Assembly: GCA_013399895.1 (NCBI GenBank)
Contig: VXBA01001882.1
Location: 930,254-994,253, forward strand
Source: Serilophus lunatus
Lineage: Eukaryota; Chordata; Aves; Passeriformes; Eurylaimidae
DNA: 64,000 nucleotides
Direction: 5' to 3'
The position numbers and the translations under genes are program-made. A model generated the notes under the pieces. The model worked only from the letters and a program-made list of their open reading frames with translations. It was not told the DNA's origin and did not search any database. This document shows, piece after piece, positions 23,008 to 35,425 of this stretch (its first letter is position 1; each line of letters opens with the position of its first letter).

Positions 23008-25208
23008 ACATGCACTGTATCGTAATTTTTGAGAGAATCCCTTCTAACTGACATTAGGTTGTCCTGGGATTCAATATCTCAAATGATAATATAAGCAGAA
23101 AAAAGTATTGCTTTAAAAAGTCACTGCCTCATTGAGGCACGTTCCTATCACAGACCCAGCAAAGGAAATTATACCATTTGCCTATGCATGCCAGTCTGAT
23201 AGTGTATATGCATTTTTCACAGTGTATTTGCAAAGGAACATCCAAGATCTTGAGTTCCTGGACTAGATGAATTACTCAAAGCTAGGCAGGATGCAAATAA
23301 CTAAACCAATCATTCTGATTTAAGGAAATCTTTCACATTGACCACCCACTATTGGACCATTAAAGTCAACATGTACGTGGACATCTTACTCTGAAGATTC
23401 CCAGAAACCTGAATTTCTGCTTTTAGGCATGTCCAGAGCCATATCAGTGCCATAATCTATGTGCCAACCTCCCACTCACCTGGGAGCAGGACTGGAAGCT
23501 CAGTGGAGCACTACACAAGTTCTCCAAGAGACTCTGCAAAGGTTTTATTTCTCTAAAATTGCATTTCTTCAAAATAGACTTGGAGGAGATGTTTGCCTTT
23601 AGACTCCCCTTTTGGAAGTGGAAGTGTTCCCCACTCTTTCTGATGATGTTTTTCAGGAAATAATTTGGGTACAGTGGGGGCACAGGGGACATAACTTGGC
23701 ACCACAGCAATTACTATGGTCCCATGAGATAGCAGAAATTACAGAACTGGTACAGCTACCTAGCTACTAAGCAGGCTTTTCCTAGCTCCAAGTGGATTTA
23801 GAAAATCTCACATTTCCAGCCACACACCTCCCTTATTCTTGGCAAATGTTAGGACATGACTGAATAAATGTCACCAGGGGCTGATGTGCTCAAGGCTCAA
23901 GTATGTCATCAAGGATGACCATGTATCTGAAAATCCACACACATCCAGGGCTCACATGTAGTGTTACTAACAAAACATGTTTTTTGTAAAACATCTGGCT
24001 CACTAATCCTTTGTTACAAGTAACAATGTGCCTTGTAGGGGCCTGACTTACTATGGAGGGATTCTGCATTCACTATATAGTAGCCCCAAGGGCTTACTGT
24101 TAAAAGGTTTGGGTATTTGTTTATAGATGAGTGCCTTCACTTCAACAATGTGAATACTGCTCTGTGCATCCAAATTTTCACACAGAAAAGCTTCTCAAAG
24201 CTAGCAGTATTTTTGATGTTTTGGGTAAAGTGATATGGAGGATTAAGGTGTTAGTTGCTGTAATAACAAAATAAAAATAAATTATTATGGCTCAAGTATC
24301 AAACTTATATGGGGTTATATTCAGGCATAAACTTCTCTTACAGATTGGAATTACCTGTATTTGTATTGCATGCATTTCCAGAATTGAATGAAAGGTCTTA
24401 AAAGGACAATGTAAACAACAGCCAGAAGAAAAAACAAAAGCAAACCAGAAAACCTGTGTTACTGCTCTCCATATAATGTAATAATATATAAATGAATTCT
24501 TTAAAAAAAATTGCAACAAAATCTCCTGTTCTCATTGTAGCTTGTAGTAAACTGTATATTAGTAATAAAATAGTTCTTGACTTGATGGTCTAATATTTTT
24601 GAATTTAGAAGGGGACATTTTCTGGGAGAAATGTTGCAGTACATTGCTACACTAAAATATGAAGCAGTTTTATGAAGTTACACTACGATCATTTGGATCT
24701 TTTTGTAAAATCTCTCCTGGCAAATCCATCCTAACATATTGATTTTTGAAGAATACTTCAGATTCTCATGCTCTCAGCATGGCTTATTAGCATATGGTAT
24801 TTAAAAAAACACATCTATTTTTGGACTTTTTTCTATCAACATTAACTAACTCTTGATTATGCTGGAATGATTGAGACAGGTGACAGTTTTATTTTGCCTT
24901 TTGCTGGGTATCTAGCTCACAAACTTTGAACTACATATGTGTGTTCTCATGAAGAGAAAAAAAAATCTAAAATTGAAATTCTCCTGGGTTTTCAGGCTCG
25001 AAACATCAGAAGAAAAATGAAGGAGTGGAATTCATACATTTAAAAGCAGAGGCGGTAGAGAAAGGATGGCAGAAAAATAATTTCTATATGCAAATACCGT
25101 CAGTCATTGTTATGTACATCAGAAGAAAAGGAGTCCAAATAAACAAAGCTAAAGGAATACTCTGAAATAGGAGATTTTACTGATTGCTTGTGAACAGGGA
25201 GCTCATAC
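23008..25208. other. Unique-looking AT-rich DNA
   Basis: No recognised gene or repeat. If the candidate exon at 25209-25360 is real, its intron and later exons would lie here on the minus strand, but I could not pick them out. Confidence 0.5.
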
Positions 25209-25360
25209 CTCTCTGTGCCCTTAAACACTGCTCTCCACAAGACACTGCAGTACCTATTCGTCTTTAAAAATCTGTTGTCAGCAACAGCCTGAAGGCTTTG
25301 GCCATTTGTTGAAATGGAAAGTACAGCAGAAATAATACATAATACAACCAGTCCCCTCAT
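25209..25360 (-). CDS. Candidate first coding exon of a small secreted peptide (unproven)
   Basis: On the minus strand an ATG at 25360 opens MRGLVVLCIISAVLSISTNG, which has the shape of a signal peptide: one basic residue, a hydrophobic core of about 12, then small residues before a likely cut near TNG/QS. It continues QSLQAVADNRFLKTNRYC and SVLWRAVFKGTE, then meets a strong splice donor, AGAG|GTATGA, after 50 codons plus two bases. A TATA-like TATTAAAAG lies 43 bases upstream of the ATG. Several vertebrate peptide-hormone genes have a first coding exon built this way. I do not recognise the peptide. No second exon was found, and each signal alone is common by chance, so this is a hypothesis. 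An in-frame ATG upstream at 25411 would give a longer, less signal-like start. Confidence 0.2.
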
Positions 25361-25394
25361 GTTTGACAGCTGAGAGAATACTGAATGCATGTAA

Positions 25395-25403
25395 CTTTTA
25401 ATA
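25395..25403 (-). promoter_or_regulatory. TATA-like box upstream of the candidate peptide exon
   Basis: The minus strand reads TATTAAAAG, 43 bases ahead of the candidate ATG at 25360. That would allow a 5' leader of only 10-20 bases. Such words are frequent in AT-rich DNA, so the support comes only from position. Confidence 0.15.
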
Positions 25404-25440
25404 GCCAACACACAAAAGAAGTAAATTTCTTAAAGAATTC

Positions 25441-25467
25441 AGTTGTGTACAGTTGTGTACAGTGTAC
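25441..25467. repeat. 10-bp tandem duplication
   Basis: AGTTGTGTAC occurs twice in a row, followed by the partial unit AGTGTAC. It lies about 80 bases upstream of the candidate peptide exon on the minus strand. Confidence 0.7.
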
Positions 25468-25539
25468 CAAGTACATTTACCATGAAGGACAGAATATTCT
25501 AAGGAATAATCCTGAACTAAAGGTTTAGGCAGAAAACAT

Positions 25540-25860
25540 AAAAGGAGCCACTAGAGATCATCTCATCCGGTAACTCGTGGTGCTCATGAGTGAGTCCTTG
25601 TTTGATATGTTTCTAAGAACCTTGTAAAAAGATTTCACAACCTTCTTCTATGAACTTAAATAGAGCACATTCACAATGATTAGAGAGGATTTCCTAGTAT
25701 TTCATTTAAATTCTTTCATGCCAAAATTTCGTTCACTTTCCTACTTACTTCAGTCATGTAGAAAAATAGCTTATTCCCCTCTAGTATAACCTTTGACAAA
25801 TCACAATATTGTTAGTATGATTTTCCCCTTATATCTCTCTGACCAAAAAAACTAATTCCT
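25540..25860 (-). mobile_element. Ancient CR1 3' fragment, inverted
   Basis: The plus strand carries the reverse complement of the end of an old CR1 type shared with turtles and crocodilians. It has GATCATCTCATCC near the 3' terminus, then GAGGATTTCCTAGTATTTCA, TAGAAAAATAGCTTATTCCC and the decayed C/T run near 25830. The order and spacing fit. Identity is low, so the exact edges are uncertain. Confidence 0.6.
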
Positions 25861-28800
25861 TTATGAGTTTGGTTTTGATACTTCTAATACTACTTAATTA
25901 CTGTTCTGGATAACAATGAGACTCCTTATCAAATGCTATCATTAGTAATGGTGAGACTATTATTTTTGTCTCACATTTCCTATAATAGTGTTTGGAAAAT
26001 GAATGTTTATTTGACGTTTAAATACAGAAAGAAGTAGAGTGTTCCCAGATGGTCATAATAAAACTGTTCAATTACAAAAAAAACTTAGTATTACAATTTT
26101 AAAAGTCTTGCTGCTTATTGTCTTGTAAGTCATGTAAGAAGTCTCTTGACATATCCATTGCTGGTGTTACCATCTGAAAATATTTTGGTTTACAGACATC
26201 TGCAGCACAGGTGATATGCTGTAGTGCCATGTTTACAAAAAGATTTTGTTTCTCTTGTGGCATGGAAAATAAAGCACCTGTCCATCAGTGTACTTCTCAC
26301 AAATAATGTAAACTTCTCATCATTTTTGTAAGTCTGATGAAAACTTAATATTTAGCAAAGGTCCTTAAAATTAAACATATCTGACAGCAAGAAATTGTTC
26401 ACACTGGCACGAAGGTCAAGCCCTTCCAAGAGACACAGAGTTTGAACTACCTTATCCTTTGTTAACACATGGCATCACACAATAACTCTTCCACACTACA
26501 TCCTGCAAAATGATAATAATAAAAAAAGAAAAGAAAACCACACGAACTTAAAAGCTTTGCCTATAACTGCTTATTTTGTCTTAACAAGCATGTCAACCTC
26601 CCTTCTATAATGGGGACTAGCCTTGACCATAGGACAACAGATCACCTGGTTGTCTGTTGCTTAAAAATATGGTACTACATATCCTGTAAGCATGAACTTG
26701 TGTTAGTGCATGATTGTTATTGCTTCTAATTTCATTAATGATTTAAAAGCAATATGAGGCATTTAAATTAATAATGGGTTACAAAATCAGCCTGTTGGTC
26801 ACCATTTAAAATTGCTCATGTATGCTGACCTTTCCAAATAAAGAGAAATTTTAATGGAGGAAAAGACGGAGATTGATTCAAAAAGTTGCTGTGGACAATG
26901 TAATTTCATGAGTCGAAGGTTTTGTCAACAGCTGATTTGTACATCACTATTCCTTTGCACTTTTCACTGGGAATGAAAACTTCCAAAATCACCATGAAAG
27001 TAGTGGCTCTTTGAATGTACAGTGTCAGATCCTAAAAGGAATATGATTTACTAGTAATAAAATTAAGAAGATGAGAGTATTTGCATTATTAGACTAAATT
27101 ATTTCTGTCCAGAGTAACCTCCTATGAGAAATGCTTCAATCTCATCGTTATCCCTTGTGTCAAAGACAGACTTGCTATCTCTTTCTAGTAGTCAGAGAGG
27201 TCCAGGGAGAGATCATGTATAATTATTTACTCTACTACACATGGAATTCTTAGCTTCTTAAAAAAAATATGAGACATTCAAGTTCAAAGTGGAGCAAAAC
27301 CACTGTCCTGTCAGCAGTTTATTGAAATATTAAGGTGAGTTCAGCATTAAAGAGATTCACAGAGGTGGACTTAAACTGAACATAGAGCACTCTCAGGTCA
27401 GACAAATGCAACATTTACAGGACAGAAAGAGTTGGGGGAAGAAAAAGCATATTGCAGCGAGTAAATTAATCAGTATTGGGGCTTAGACTTTTGTTCAAAT
27501 ATGCAAATAGGGAAACCTACCAGCCCAGTTTCCGCAGACAAAGAAAGGCAATTCTATGACTCAGAGAGAAGTTGGCTTCATCCTGCCAATATAGGATGTG
27601 ATTCTATTTAATAATTTTATGTCTTCTTTTTCATAGTATTTCAAATTTAATATGGAAGGGCAAAGTACTTTATATTAATTTGTGCATGTCAGTCAACAGT
27701 AGAAGTCCTTTGATCATGTGAAAAAGACACTTACAGATGTTTCTATTTTGTCATTTTAAATTAGATTTGTGAATATCTGATGGATTTTTGTATTTAAGAG
27801 ATAACATAGAAGCGGCTTCCATTAGATTATAAAGAAAAAAAGACTTTTTCCTCCAGGGTTCATACCACCATGTGTTGTATATTGACTATTTTGAGCTAGC
27901 ACCATCTATCACTTTAATCAATGTAAAAGCAGTGTAATTCAGTCTTTTCATTCTATATGATGGCATTCAAAATCCCAACAAACTTTAAGGGCAAAACAAT
28001 ATACAGCCTCCAGGGAAAAAATGTTTATTTTGTATGCCTTTAATACACGCTTTTATAGGCCAGCATATTTACTATGACTTAGCCTGAAGAAATGTTACCT
28101 GTCATCTCATACACTGGGGGGATAGAAGGATGATCTTTCCAAAGGCTTAGATGTGTATGAGGGTCAAATTGCCTTTAAACACTTTCTCCAGAGCCCCAAA
28201 TATCTATTGTAGGATCAATTCAATTGTTTGACAGATGTATAGTGCCTTTCAAGCACAAGTTACTGAGCCTCTGGTAAGAATTCCTACAAGAAATTTTATG
28301 CTTCATGTGTTATGAGAGAAATCAGGCTACATCATCATTATAGTGTAATTTGTACATAAAATTTATGGATCTGTGAGTGTAGCCCAAAGGCATGTTAAGA
28401 CAAATTAAAACAAACATGTGGACTAAAGAAAGGCAAAAATTCATAAAGTAACTATTTCTTAGGCTTGGTGTTTTCTTCTGTAAAATATTACTTCCTTCTT
28501 CCTCCAAAAACAATCATTTGTGGTTTACTTCAAATAAATAACACTCCTAACCTTTTTTGCTCAAACATCAGGATTTTCAGCATTTTATGGAAAGAAAGTG
28601 GAAAACCTGAAAATATATGAGGGAGCAAGAATCAAAAAGACCCTTGAAATTAATTGGCAGTGTGATTACTGACAAAAGTAATTATTAAAAAAATCTACAA
28701 TTTCATAAAAGACGGATGGGCCAAGGAGCATTAATGTAGAGTTTCATCTTAAAAAATACACACAAAGTTAGAAAACCGAGAGACATTTAAATAAAATATT

Positions 28801-30189
28801 CTGGAAGTATATTAAATGGTGGAATCCTGCAGACAAATCTGGTAAGTTTGAAACCATGAAGTGTTCAGGTGTCAGCCTGTGAATACTTCTGAACTGGAAA
28901 AGACTAAATTAATGAGAAGTCATTAAATATAAAAGTCATAATTTTTATGTGTCATACCAGATGTCTTGTAAAATCTATTCTAAAAATGAGTGAAAAAAAT
29001 ATTTCTTACTAGATATCATTTAAAAATATGATACAGTTACTATAAACTAATTTAGAGCTGGTCATATGGCCAATCTTGACTAACTATGGAAATCCAGCTG
29101 CAGCAATACAGGAAAAGTCTCAGTTAATACCAAATCTTTGCATCATCTGAATTAATGGAAAATATGTAGCACTGTAAAAACAAACAGAAAAAATAGGAAA
29201 AAAGTTTAGTGGCCTTAAGAATCAAAATTGCATTCTGTGGAGTGCAGTTGTTTACTAAAGCATAGCTATAATATAAAGCTTATTGCAACTGTTAGAACGG
29301 CTGCAAATAGAAATTTCCTTTATATATGAAAGGAATTGATTCAACAGAGTGCTTTAGAAATGAACACTTCTAAAAAGGATGGATAAAACAGTGAATGTAG
29401 ATTCTCAGAAGGGGTGCAAAGGTCCAAAGAGGGACATTATTGCAGATCTTAAACTTGACTTGACTTGAGGTCACTTGATAGTTCTCCTACCATGTTGGGC
29501 TTTAAAGTCACACTAAATTTCCTAAGAAAATGTCTACACAAATGAACTTATAACTTGAAGGCAATCACTTAAAAAACATCAGGCAAGGCAAAAGGAAGTA
29601 AGCTTTAGAAACAGCACAGCTGGCAAGGTTCTTAAAAAAAAATAGAGAAAAGAAATTGTATTTTTCATTCATCACCATATTTTTAGAGATCATCAATTAT
29701 GTCAGTTACCATAAAAAAATGTAAGAAATAAACTTCAGAGGATGCACAAGACAGCAAGTAATTTTTGCAAATATAAGTTTGCACACATAAGATCAACCAA
29801 TTGATATTAACAAGTGTGCAATAATAAATGGCCTATATGCTTTGATTCTACTGCTGTGTGCCCTTGACTTTAAACTGCTATTTACACTTTTTCTGGAGTT
29901 CTCTCAGGTATGACTCTTCTCTTTGTTTTATTTGAGTTGATGCATCCTGTGATAGTGTGAAAAAATTACTCTTGGCTAATTCTGCAGCGGGATACAGAGT
30001 AGAAGCATGAGCAACTCTAGTTTCATAAAAAACGGTTTTGATGTCAAAGACAAATGAATTAAAAAAAAAGTTAGAAATAAGAAATTCAGATCATTCATCC
30101 TGAGATAACTTGAAATCAAAAGTGTAAAGACTATCTACGTGAAATCTGTAGGAAAGAATTCCACATCTAACAGACCTTACAAAAATAGA
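25861..30189. other. AT-rich DNA, possibly including unrecognised old repeat
   Basis: No gene recognised. Parts of 28.6-30.1 kb may be the more decayed 5' part of the ancient CR1 that is clear from 30190 onward, but the matches are too weak for me to assert. Confidence 0.45.
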
Positions 30190-31155
30190 AAAATGTTTTA
30201 TTGGAACAGATGATTGAGAGTAGTTATCAAAGATTCATTTTGAAAATAAAAGGTTTATTGCATGAGGTTCTGAAAAAGTTGGTTGTGCATTGAAACTAAT
30301 TAATATTTTCAGGAATGACTGAATTAAGCATATTTTTTACATTTGCTAGTGACACCATCCTATATGAAACTTGAAATACATTCACCTGCAGTTCAAACAT
30401 CCTTGAAAATTCAGATTACCTGAAGACACATAAGGCTGTCCTATGAAACAGGAATCAGAGAAAGATTCTGATTATAGGGCAGGAGAAATCAGACACAAAA
30501 ACATAGGAAGAGAACAACTGATTGTAGTTCTACAGGGCTGAATCAATCAAGCATTTTTGATGTTAAAAAGAAAAGCAAACAAAAAACCCCCATAAATACC
30601 ATCCAGCATGCAGATGCAGGAACACAGTTTCCAAAGTACTTGAAGCAACACCTTGGAAGATTCAGCTGACAGATATTCTTGGACTCAAGTACGGTAAGAA
30701 TCAGTTGGATAGAGTCTGGAGATAAGTAATGAGATAAATCTGTAGTAATGCACACAAGTTCACAAAAAGTGGGACTGGCTGGCCAGAGGAAGAGGCAACT
30801 GAGTGGCACCTCCATAATTTCTCAAAGTTACAAAAGTTTTTTGCAAAGAGAAAGGAAACAACCTATAATTATACATTAAATTATTGTTTTAACAGATTTT
30901 TCTTGTAATTGATGAAAAAGGCAAGCAGTAAACAGCTTAAATTCAAATAAGAAATGTCGAAGTTAAACAGCAGAAAGTGTTTTGATACAAATGATAGCGA
31001 AATATTGGTCTTGAGTAGGTAGAATAACTTTTGTAAATGGAGGTCCTTAAGAGCAGGTTAGAAAACCATGTTGTAGTTGTCATGGTTTGGGACAGGAAAA
31101 TGAGCTAAATGACCTCTCAAGGTCCTTTCAGTATTATGATTCTATATTTAAGGTG
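30190..31155 (+). mobile_element. Ancient CR1 element, 3' portion
   Basis: Pieces appear in the order expected of an old, turtle-like CR1. First comes the mid reverse-transcriptase stretch (GAGAGTAGTTATCAAAG, then TTAATATTTTCAGGAATGAC and TTTGCTAGTGACACCAT). Next is the segment around 30690-30735 (CAGTTGGATAGAGTCTGGAG). Last is the 3' end (AAGAGCAGGTTAGAAAACCA and ATGACCTCTCAAGGTCCTTT) with the tail word ATGATTCTAT near 31138. Stops and indels break every frame. Stretches between the recognised blocks are heavily diverged or replaced. Confidence 0.7.
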
Positions 31156-32231
31156 TTAGAAATAAAGTGATACTGCAATTAAGTGAGATTTCTCTAAGGA
31201 AATGCTCAGGGAAATGTTGGAAAGGATTATAGGAAATAACGAATAAAACCCCCATATAAACATATAAATACAAACATACAAATATAAAGACAGAAGAAAA
31301 AAAATGTGGTGTAATACAGGAAAAAGGAAAGATTTTTAAAATAATATTGAACTAGGAGAGATATGTCAAATAAATGCTGAAGCAGTAATTGAGAATACAA
31401 ATAAGAGCAGGAGGGTGTATTTATTATCTGAGGTGGAAGTAAAAAGGTTTTAGCGTTTTAGGAGGACAGGACAATTTCCACAGCACAATAAATAAATAAA
31501 CAAGATTGAGGGAAAAATTCATGATAAAGTATAAAATATGTTTGAGCAAATATAAAGGCCAGAAGTGCACTTTTAAAAATAATGAAAACAGAAACCATAT
31601 GCCACAGGGAAAAGAGATATCAGTAGCTACAAATCCACTTTTTTCTGACCTTAATATTATGCAAGACTCGGGAACAAATTTTTGGAATAAAAAATACTGA
31701 AAACATGCAGATAAATAATAAATGGAATAAAACATAATCTGCATTAACCAAACAACAGATTGTCCAAGGTTTGACTGATTTCTCAGTAAGAAACTATTTT
31801 TAGGGAAAATTTAAATATAGTAGAGTTTTTTCAATCTGGTATTCAAATCTGATACTTTATGGAAAACAGTTGGTAAAAACAAACTGCATGGGAATTAGTA
31901 AATGAATTCAGATGGGAAAAGGAAATAACTTATGGAAAATGACACCTGGCCATGCTTGAGGGGAAAATGTCAATCTGGATAGAATTTACCGTTCTTTACC
32001 ATTGATCTTTTAAAATGTTTTCTAGCAACGTAAGCACTAAGAGTAGTGTCATGCTGCTGAAATAGGGCACTGTCAGCCCAGGGAAGGACTGGGATATGAT
32101 AGTGAAAAAGCAAGACAGCCATAGTTTATGAATAGTAGAAAAAGAATTATATTCAAGAGAACACCAGCACAACACGTTTAGGGACAACAAATACAAATTT
32201 GTGATGCAAAATAGTAAAGAATGGGACAAAA
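31156..32231. other. AT-rich DNA between two CR1 copies
   Basis: No recognised gene or repeat. Frames of 106-110 codons on the minus strand (31424-31744 and 31996-32328) are hydrophobic and composition-driven. The second runs into the CR1 at its edge. Confidence 0.5.
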
Positions 32232-33873
32232 AACACCATCCTTGTAGGTGATGAAAACTCTTTCTCCCATCCCTCTTCCTCAGATTACTCAGATCCCAGA
32301 GCTCAAAGACAGTGATGGGAAGTTGCATAAAGCCTCTGTAATCCAGGAGGAAATGGTGAGTGACCTGCTAAGCCAATTAGAAACCCACAAGTTTACTGAC
32401 CAAGATGGGATGCACCTAAGAGTAGTGAGGGAGCTGGAACAAGAACTTGCCAAGCCACTTTCAATCATTTACCACCAGACATGGTTAACTGGAGAAGTCT
32501 CAGTTGACTGGAAATGAGCAAACGTAATGCCCATTCCAAGAATGGTTGCAAGGAGGATCTGGGGGACCATAGTCCCCCAGGGCTCATGATGAGTTCTGTG
32601 CCAGGGAAGGTCACGGAGCAGATCGTCCTGAGTGCCATCACATGGCATGTGCAGGAGAGCCAGGAGATCAGGCCCAGCCAACATGAGTTTGTGAAAGGCA
32701 GGTCCTGCTTGACCAGCCTGATCTCTATGACAAAGTGATCCACTTAGTAGATGAAGCTGTGTGTGTTGCTTTCCTGCACTTCAGTAAGGCCTCTGACATT
32801 GTTTCCCTCAGCATTCTCCTGGAGAAATTGGCTGTTCATGGCTTGGATGGGTACACTCTTCATGGAGTGAAAAACTGTCCTGAGAGTGCTGGTGAACAGT
32901 TACATCCAGCTGGCAGCTGGTCACCATTGCAGTTCCCCAGGGCTCAGTATTAACACCAGACTTATTTAACAACTCTTTCAATGATTTGTATGAGGGGATT
33001 CATTCTCTCTCACAAACATCCACACCCATTGAGCTCACAGCCAACATCAAGTTGGGTGCAAGTGCTGATCTGCTGGAGGGCTAGAAGGTTCTGCAGAGGG
33101 ATCTGGTCAGACTGGATTGATGGGTTGTAACTAATTGTGTGAGGTTCGATAAAGCAAAGTACTGAGTCCTGAAATTCAGTCACAACAATCTCATGCAGAA
33201 TGACAGGTTTGGGAAAGAGTAGTTGGAAAGCTTCTCAACAGAAAGGGACCTGGGAGTACTGGTTGACGGTGGCTGAATATGAGCCCAGATGACCAAGAAG
33301 ACGAACGGCATCTTGTCCTGTATCAAGAATAGTGTGGCCAGCAGGACTAGGGTAGTCCCACTGTACTTGGCACTACTGAGGCCACACCCCAAATTCTGTG
33401 TTCAGTTCCGGGAACCTCAGTACAAGAAAGACATTGAGGTCCTGGAGCATGTCCAGAGAAGGGCAACGGAGCTGGTGAAGGGTCTAGAAAGCATGTCCTT
33501 TGAGAAGTGGCTGAGGTTACTGGGATTGTTTAGTCTGGGGAAGAGGAAGTTCATGGGGAACCTCATTGTTCTCTACAGCTACCTGAAAGAAGACTGTAGT
33601 CAGATGGGGATCGGTATCTTCTGCTGCATGTGAAGTGAAAGGATAAGTTGTACCAGGGAAGTTCAGATTAGATATTAGAACATTTTTTTTCACTGAAAGA
33701 CTGTTTAGGCAGGAGGTGATAGAGTTGGCATCTTTGGAAGTGTTCAGGGAGAGTCTGGATGTGGCGCTTGGGGATGTGGTTTAGGAGTATATGTGATGGT
33801 GTTAGGTTGACAGTTGGACTAGATGATCTTGAAGGACTCTTCCAACCTTGATGACTCTATGACTCTATGATTG
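32232..33873 (+). mobile_element. CR1 LINE, 3' half with dead reverse transcriptase
   Basis: The longest transposon copy in the window, about 1.64 kb. It enters the open reading frame just before the reverse transcriptase and reads successive broken pieces. 32290-32517 gives the LETHKFTDQDGMHLRVV block. 32600-32950 covers the region that should hold the polymerase core, where the motif that should read KAFD is KASD (SKASDIVS) and the frame shifts. 33289-33633 gives the LYLALLRPHPKFCVQFREP block and the tail. The 3' end is intact: GTTGGACTAGATGATCTTGA, then CTCTTCCAACCTTGATGACT and the 8-bp tail unit ATGACTCT repeated. Several stops and frameshifts mean it makes no protein. Truncation at the 5' end is typical of CR1 insertion. 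Confidence 0.95.
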
Positions 33874-34332
33874 CCTCTTTTTTTTTACCACATCAGACAA
33901 GGATTCTGTCCTCCTTCTAAAGTTATGTTGAGAACTGCCACTTGATTTTCCTTTTTTTAAGTCTAGCAAAAAGTCTCACACTAACACATTGAAGGCAAAG
34001 CAGCTGGAGGAACTCAGAGACTGCACAAAGCCCTAGAAGAGTAATGTCTCCTATTGAATGCAAGATACCTGATATGGCACAGTATTACACAACAGCAGCT
34101 TGGCTATATAGCTCTCCCATGCCCTTGCCATGCACTGTTTCTGACATGTATTTGTTCTGATTACTACAAACAAAGCTTTGAAAAGCACCAGCCTGAACAG
34201 TGCCCCACTATGTACATGCTGTTTGGTCTCTGGAGGATCGTGTTAGTGACAGCAATGGTGAGAAACTGCACAACAGCCCAGCACACCCTGCACAGGGCAA
34301 ACCCCTTGGTGCCTGCCCACAAGGTGTGCAGC
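33874..34332. other. GC-richer flank left of the large LTR
   Basis: From about 34100 the composition becomes richer in G and C, up to the LTR insertion point. It may be half of an older element that the LTR split; the matching half would start at 35426. No family recognised. Confidence 0.4.
34328..34332 (+). repeat. Target-site duplication, left copy (GCAGC)
   Basis: The five bases immediately before the LTR's TG terminus are GCAGC, repeated exactly after its CA terminus. Confidence 0.85.
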
Positions 34333-35425
34333 TGTATTGGTTTTCCTATGGCTCGATTTTGGTAGCAGAGGAGGGGCTGAAGGGGAGGCTTCTTTGAGAA
34401 GCTGATGGAAGTTCCCCCACGTCCACTAGACTCAATGCCAGCTGGTTCCAGGCTGGGCCCACCACTGACCAAGGCCAGGCCAATCAGTAGTAAAAGTAAA
34501 TCCTCTGTGATAACATATTTAAGAAGGAAGGAAAAAAGTTTAGTTTTTAGATGAAGATGGCTGCTGGAAAAGAGCAGAGTGAGAACATGTGAACAACGCA
34601 GACACCATGGTCAATGCAGAAAGATGGGGAGGAGATGCTTCTGGCACCAGAGCTGAGATCCAGCTGCAGCCCATGGGGAAGACCATGGTGAAGCAGCTGT
34701 CCCCCTACAGCCCATGGAGGAACACAGGAGTGTAGAGATCCACCTGTGGCCCATGGAGGAGCCCACCCCAGAGCAGGTGGATGCCAGAGGGAGGCTGTGG
34801 CCCATGGGAAGTCCATGTTGGAGCAAGGTTCTGGCAGGGAATGTGGCCCATGGGGAGAGGAGCACACACTGGAGCAGGATTCTCCTGCTAGGACTTGTGG
34901 CCTGTGAGGGACCCACGCTGGTTCAGCTGCACCTGAAGGACTGCACCCTGTGGAAACATGATCCATGTGGCAGCAGTGTGTCAAGAACTGTTGCCCATGG
35001 GATGGACTCTCACCAGAGCCGTTCGTGAAGAACTGTCTCCTGTGAGAGGGACCCCACGGGATGCAGGGGAAGGACTCTTCTCCCTAGGAAGTGGCAGAGA
35101 ACAACAGGTGACCATAATCCCCATTCCATGTCTCCCTGAACCACTGGGGGAGAGAAGGTTGAACATGAAAGAGAAGGGGGTGGGGTGGAAAAGTGTCTCT
35201 TATGTTTCTCATTCTTAAGCTCTGATCTTGTTAGTAATAAATTTAACTAATATCCCCATGCAGAGTCTGTTTTGCCTGTGACAGTGATTTGCAAAAAATC
35301 TTTTACAGTTCTTACCTCAACTCGCGAAGCCCTTCATTATATTTTCTCTCCTCTGTTGTTTGCAGAGAAAGTGAGAGAGTGGCTGTAGTAAGCCCCTAGC
35401 ATCAAGGCTAAGTTAAACCACTACA
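34333..35425 (+). mobile_element. Solo LTR of an avian endogenous retrovirus (1093 bp)
   Basis: The element starts TGTATTGGTTTTCC and ends TTAAACCACTACA, flanked on both sides by GCAGC. Its upstream promoter part includes TCCTCTGTGATAACATATTT, with a TATA-like ATATTTAAG at 34515-34523. The middle, 34640-35080, is a degenerate array of about nine units carrying CCCATGG or CCTGTG words and CTGGAGCA-like words every 40-50 bases. An AATAAA signal sits at 35236-35241, followed by GAGTCTGTTTTGCCTGTGAC. I recognise this layout from a large-LTR family abundant in birds. No internal retroviral genes flank it, so it is a solo LTR. A 145-codon minus-strand frame (34547-34984) is a by-product of the repeat array. 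Confidence 0.93.

Noticed and set aside
34547..34984. 145-codon minus-strand open frame
   Set aside because: It lies entirely inside the solo LTR and owes its length to the internal repeat array (repeated CCATGG gives recurring HGP-, MGH- and PWA-type words).
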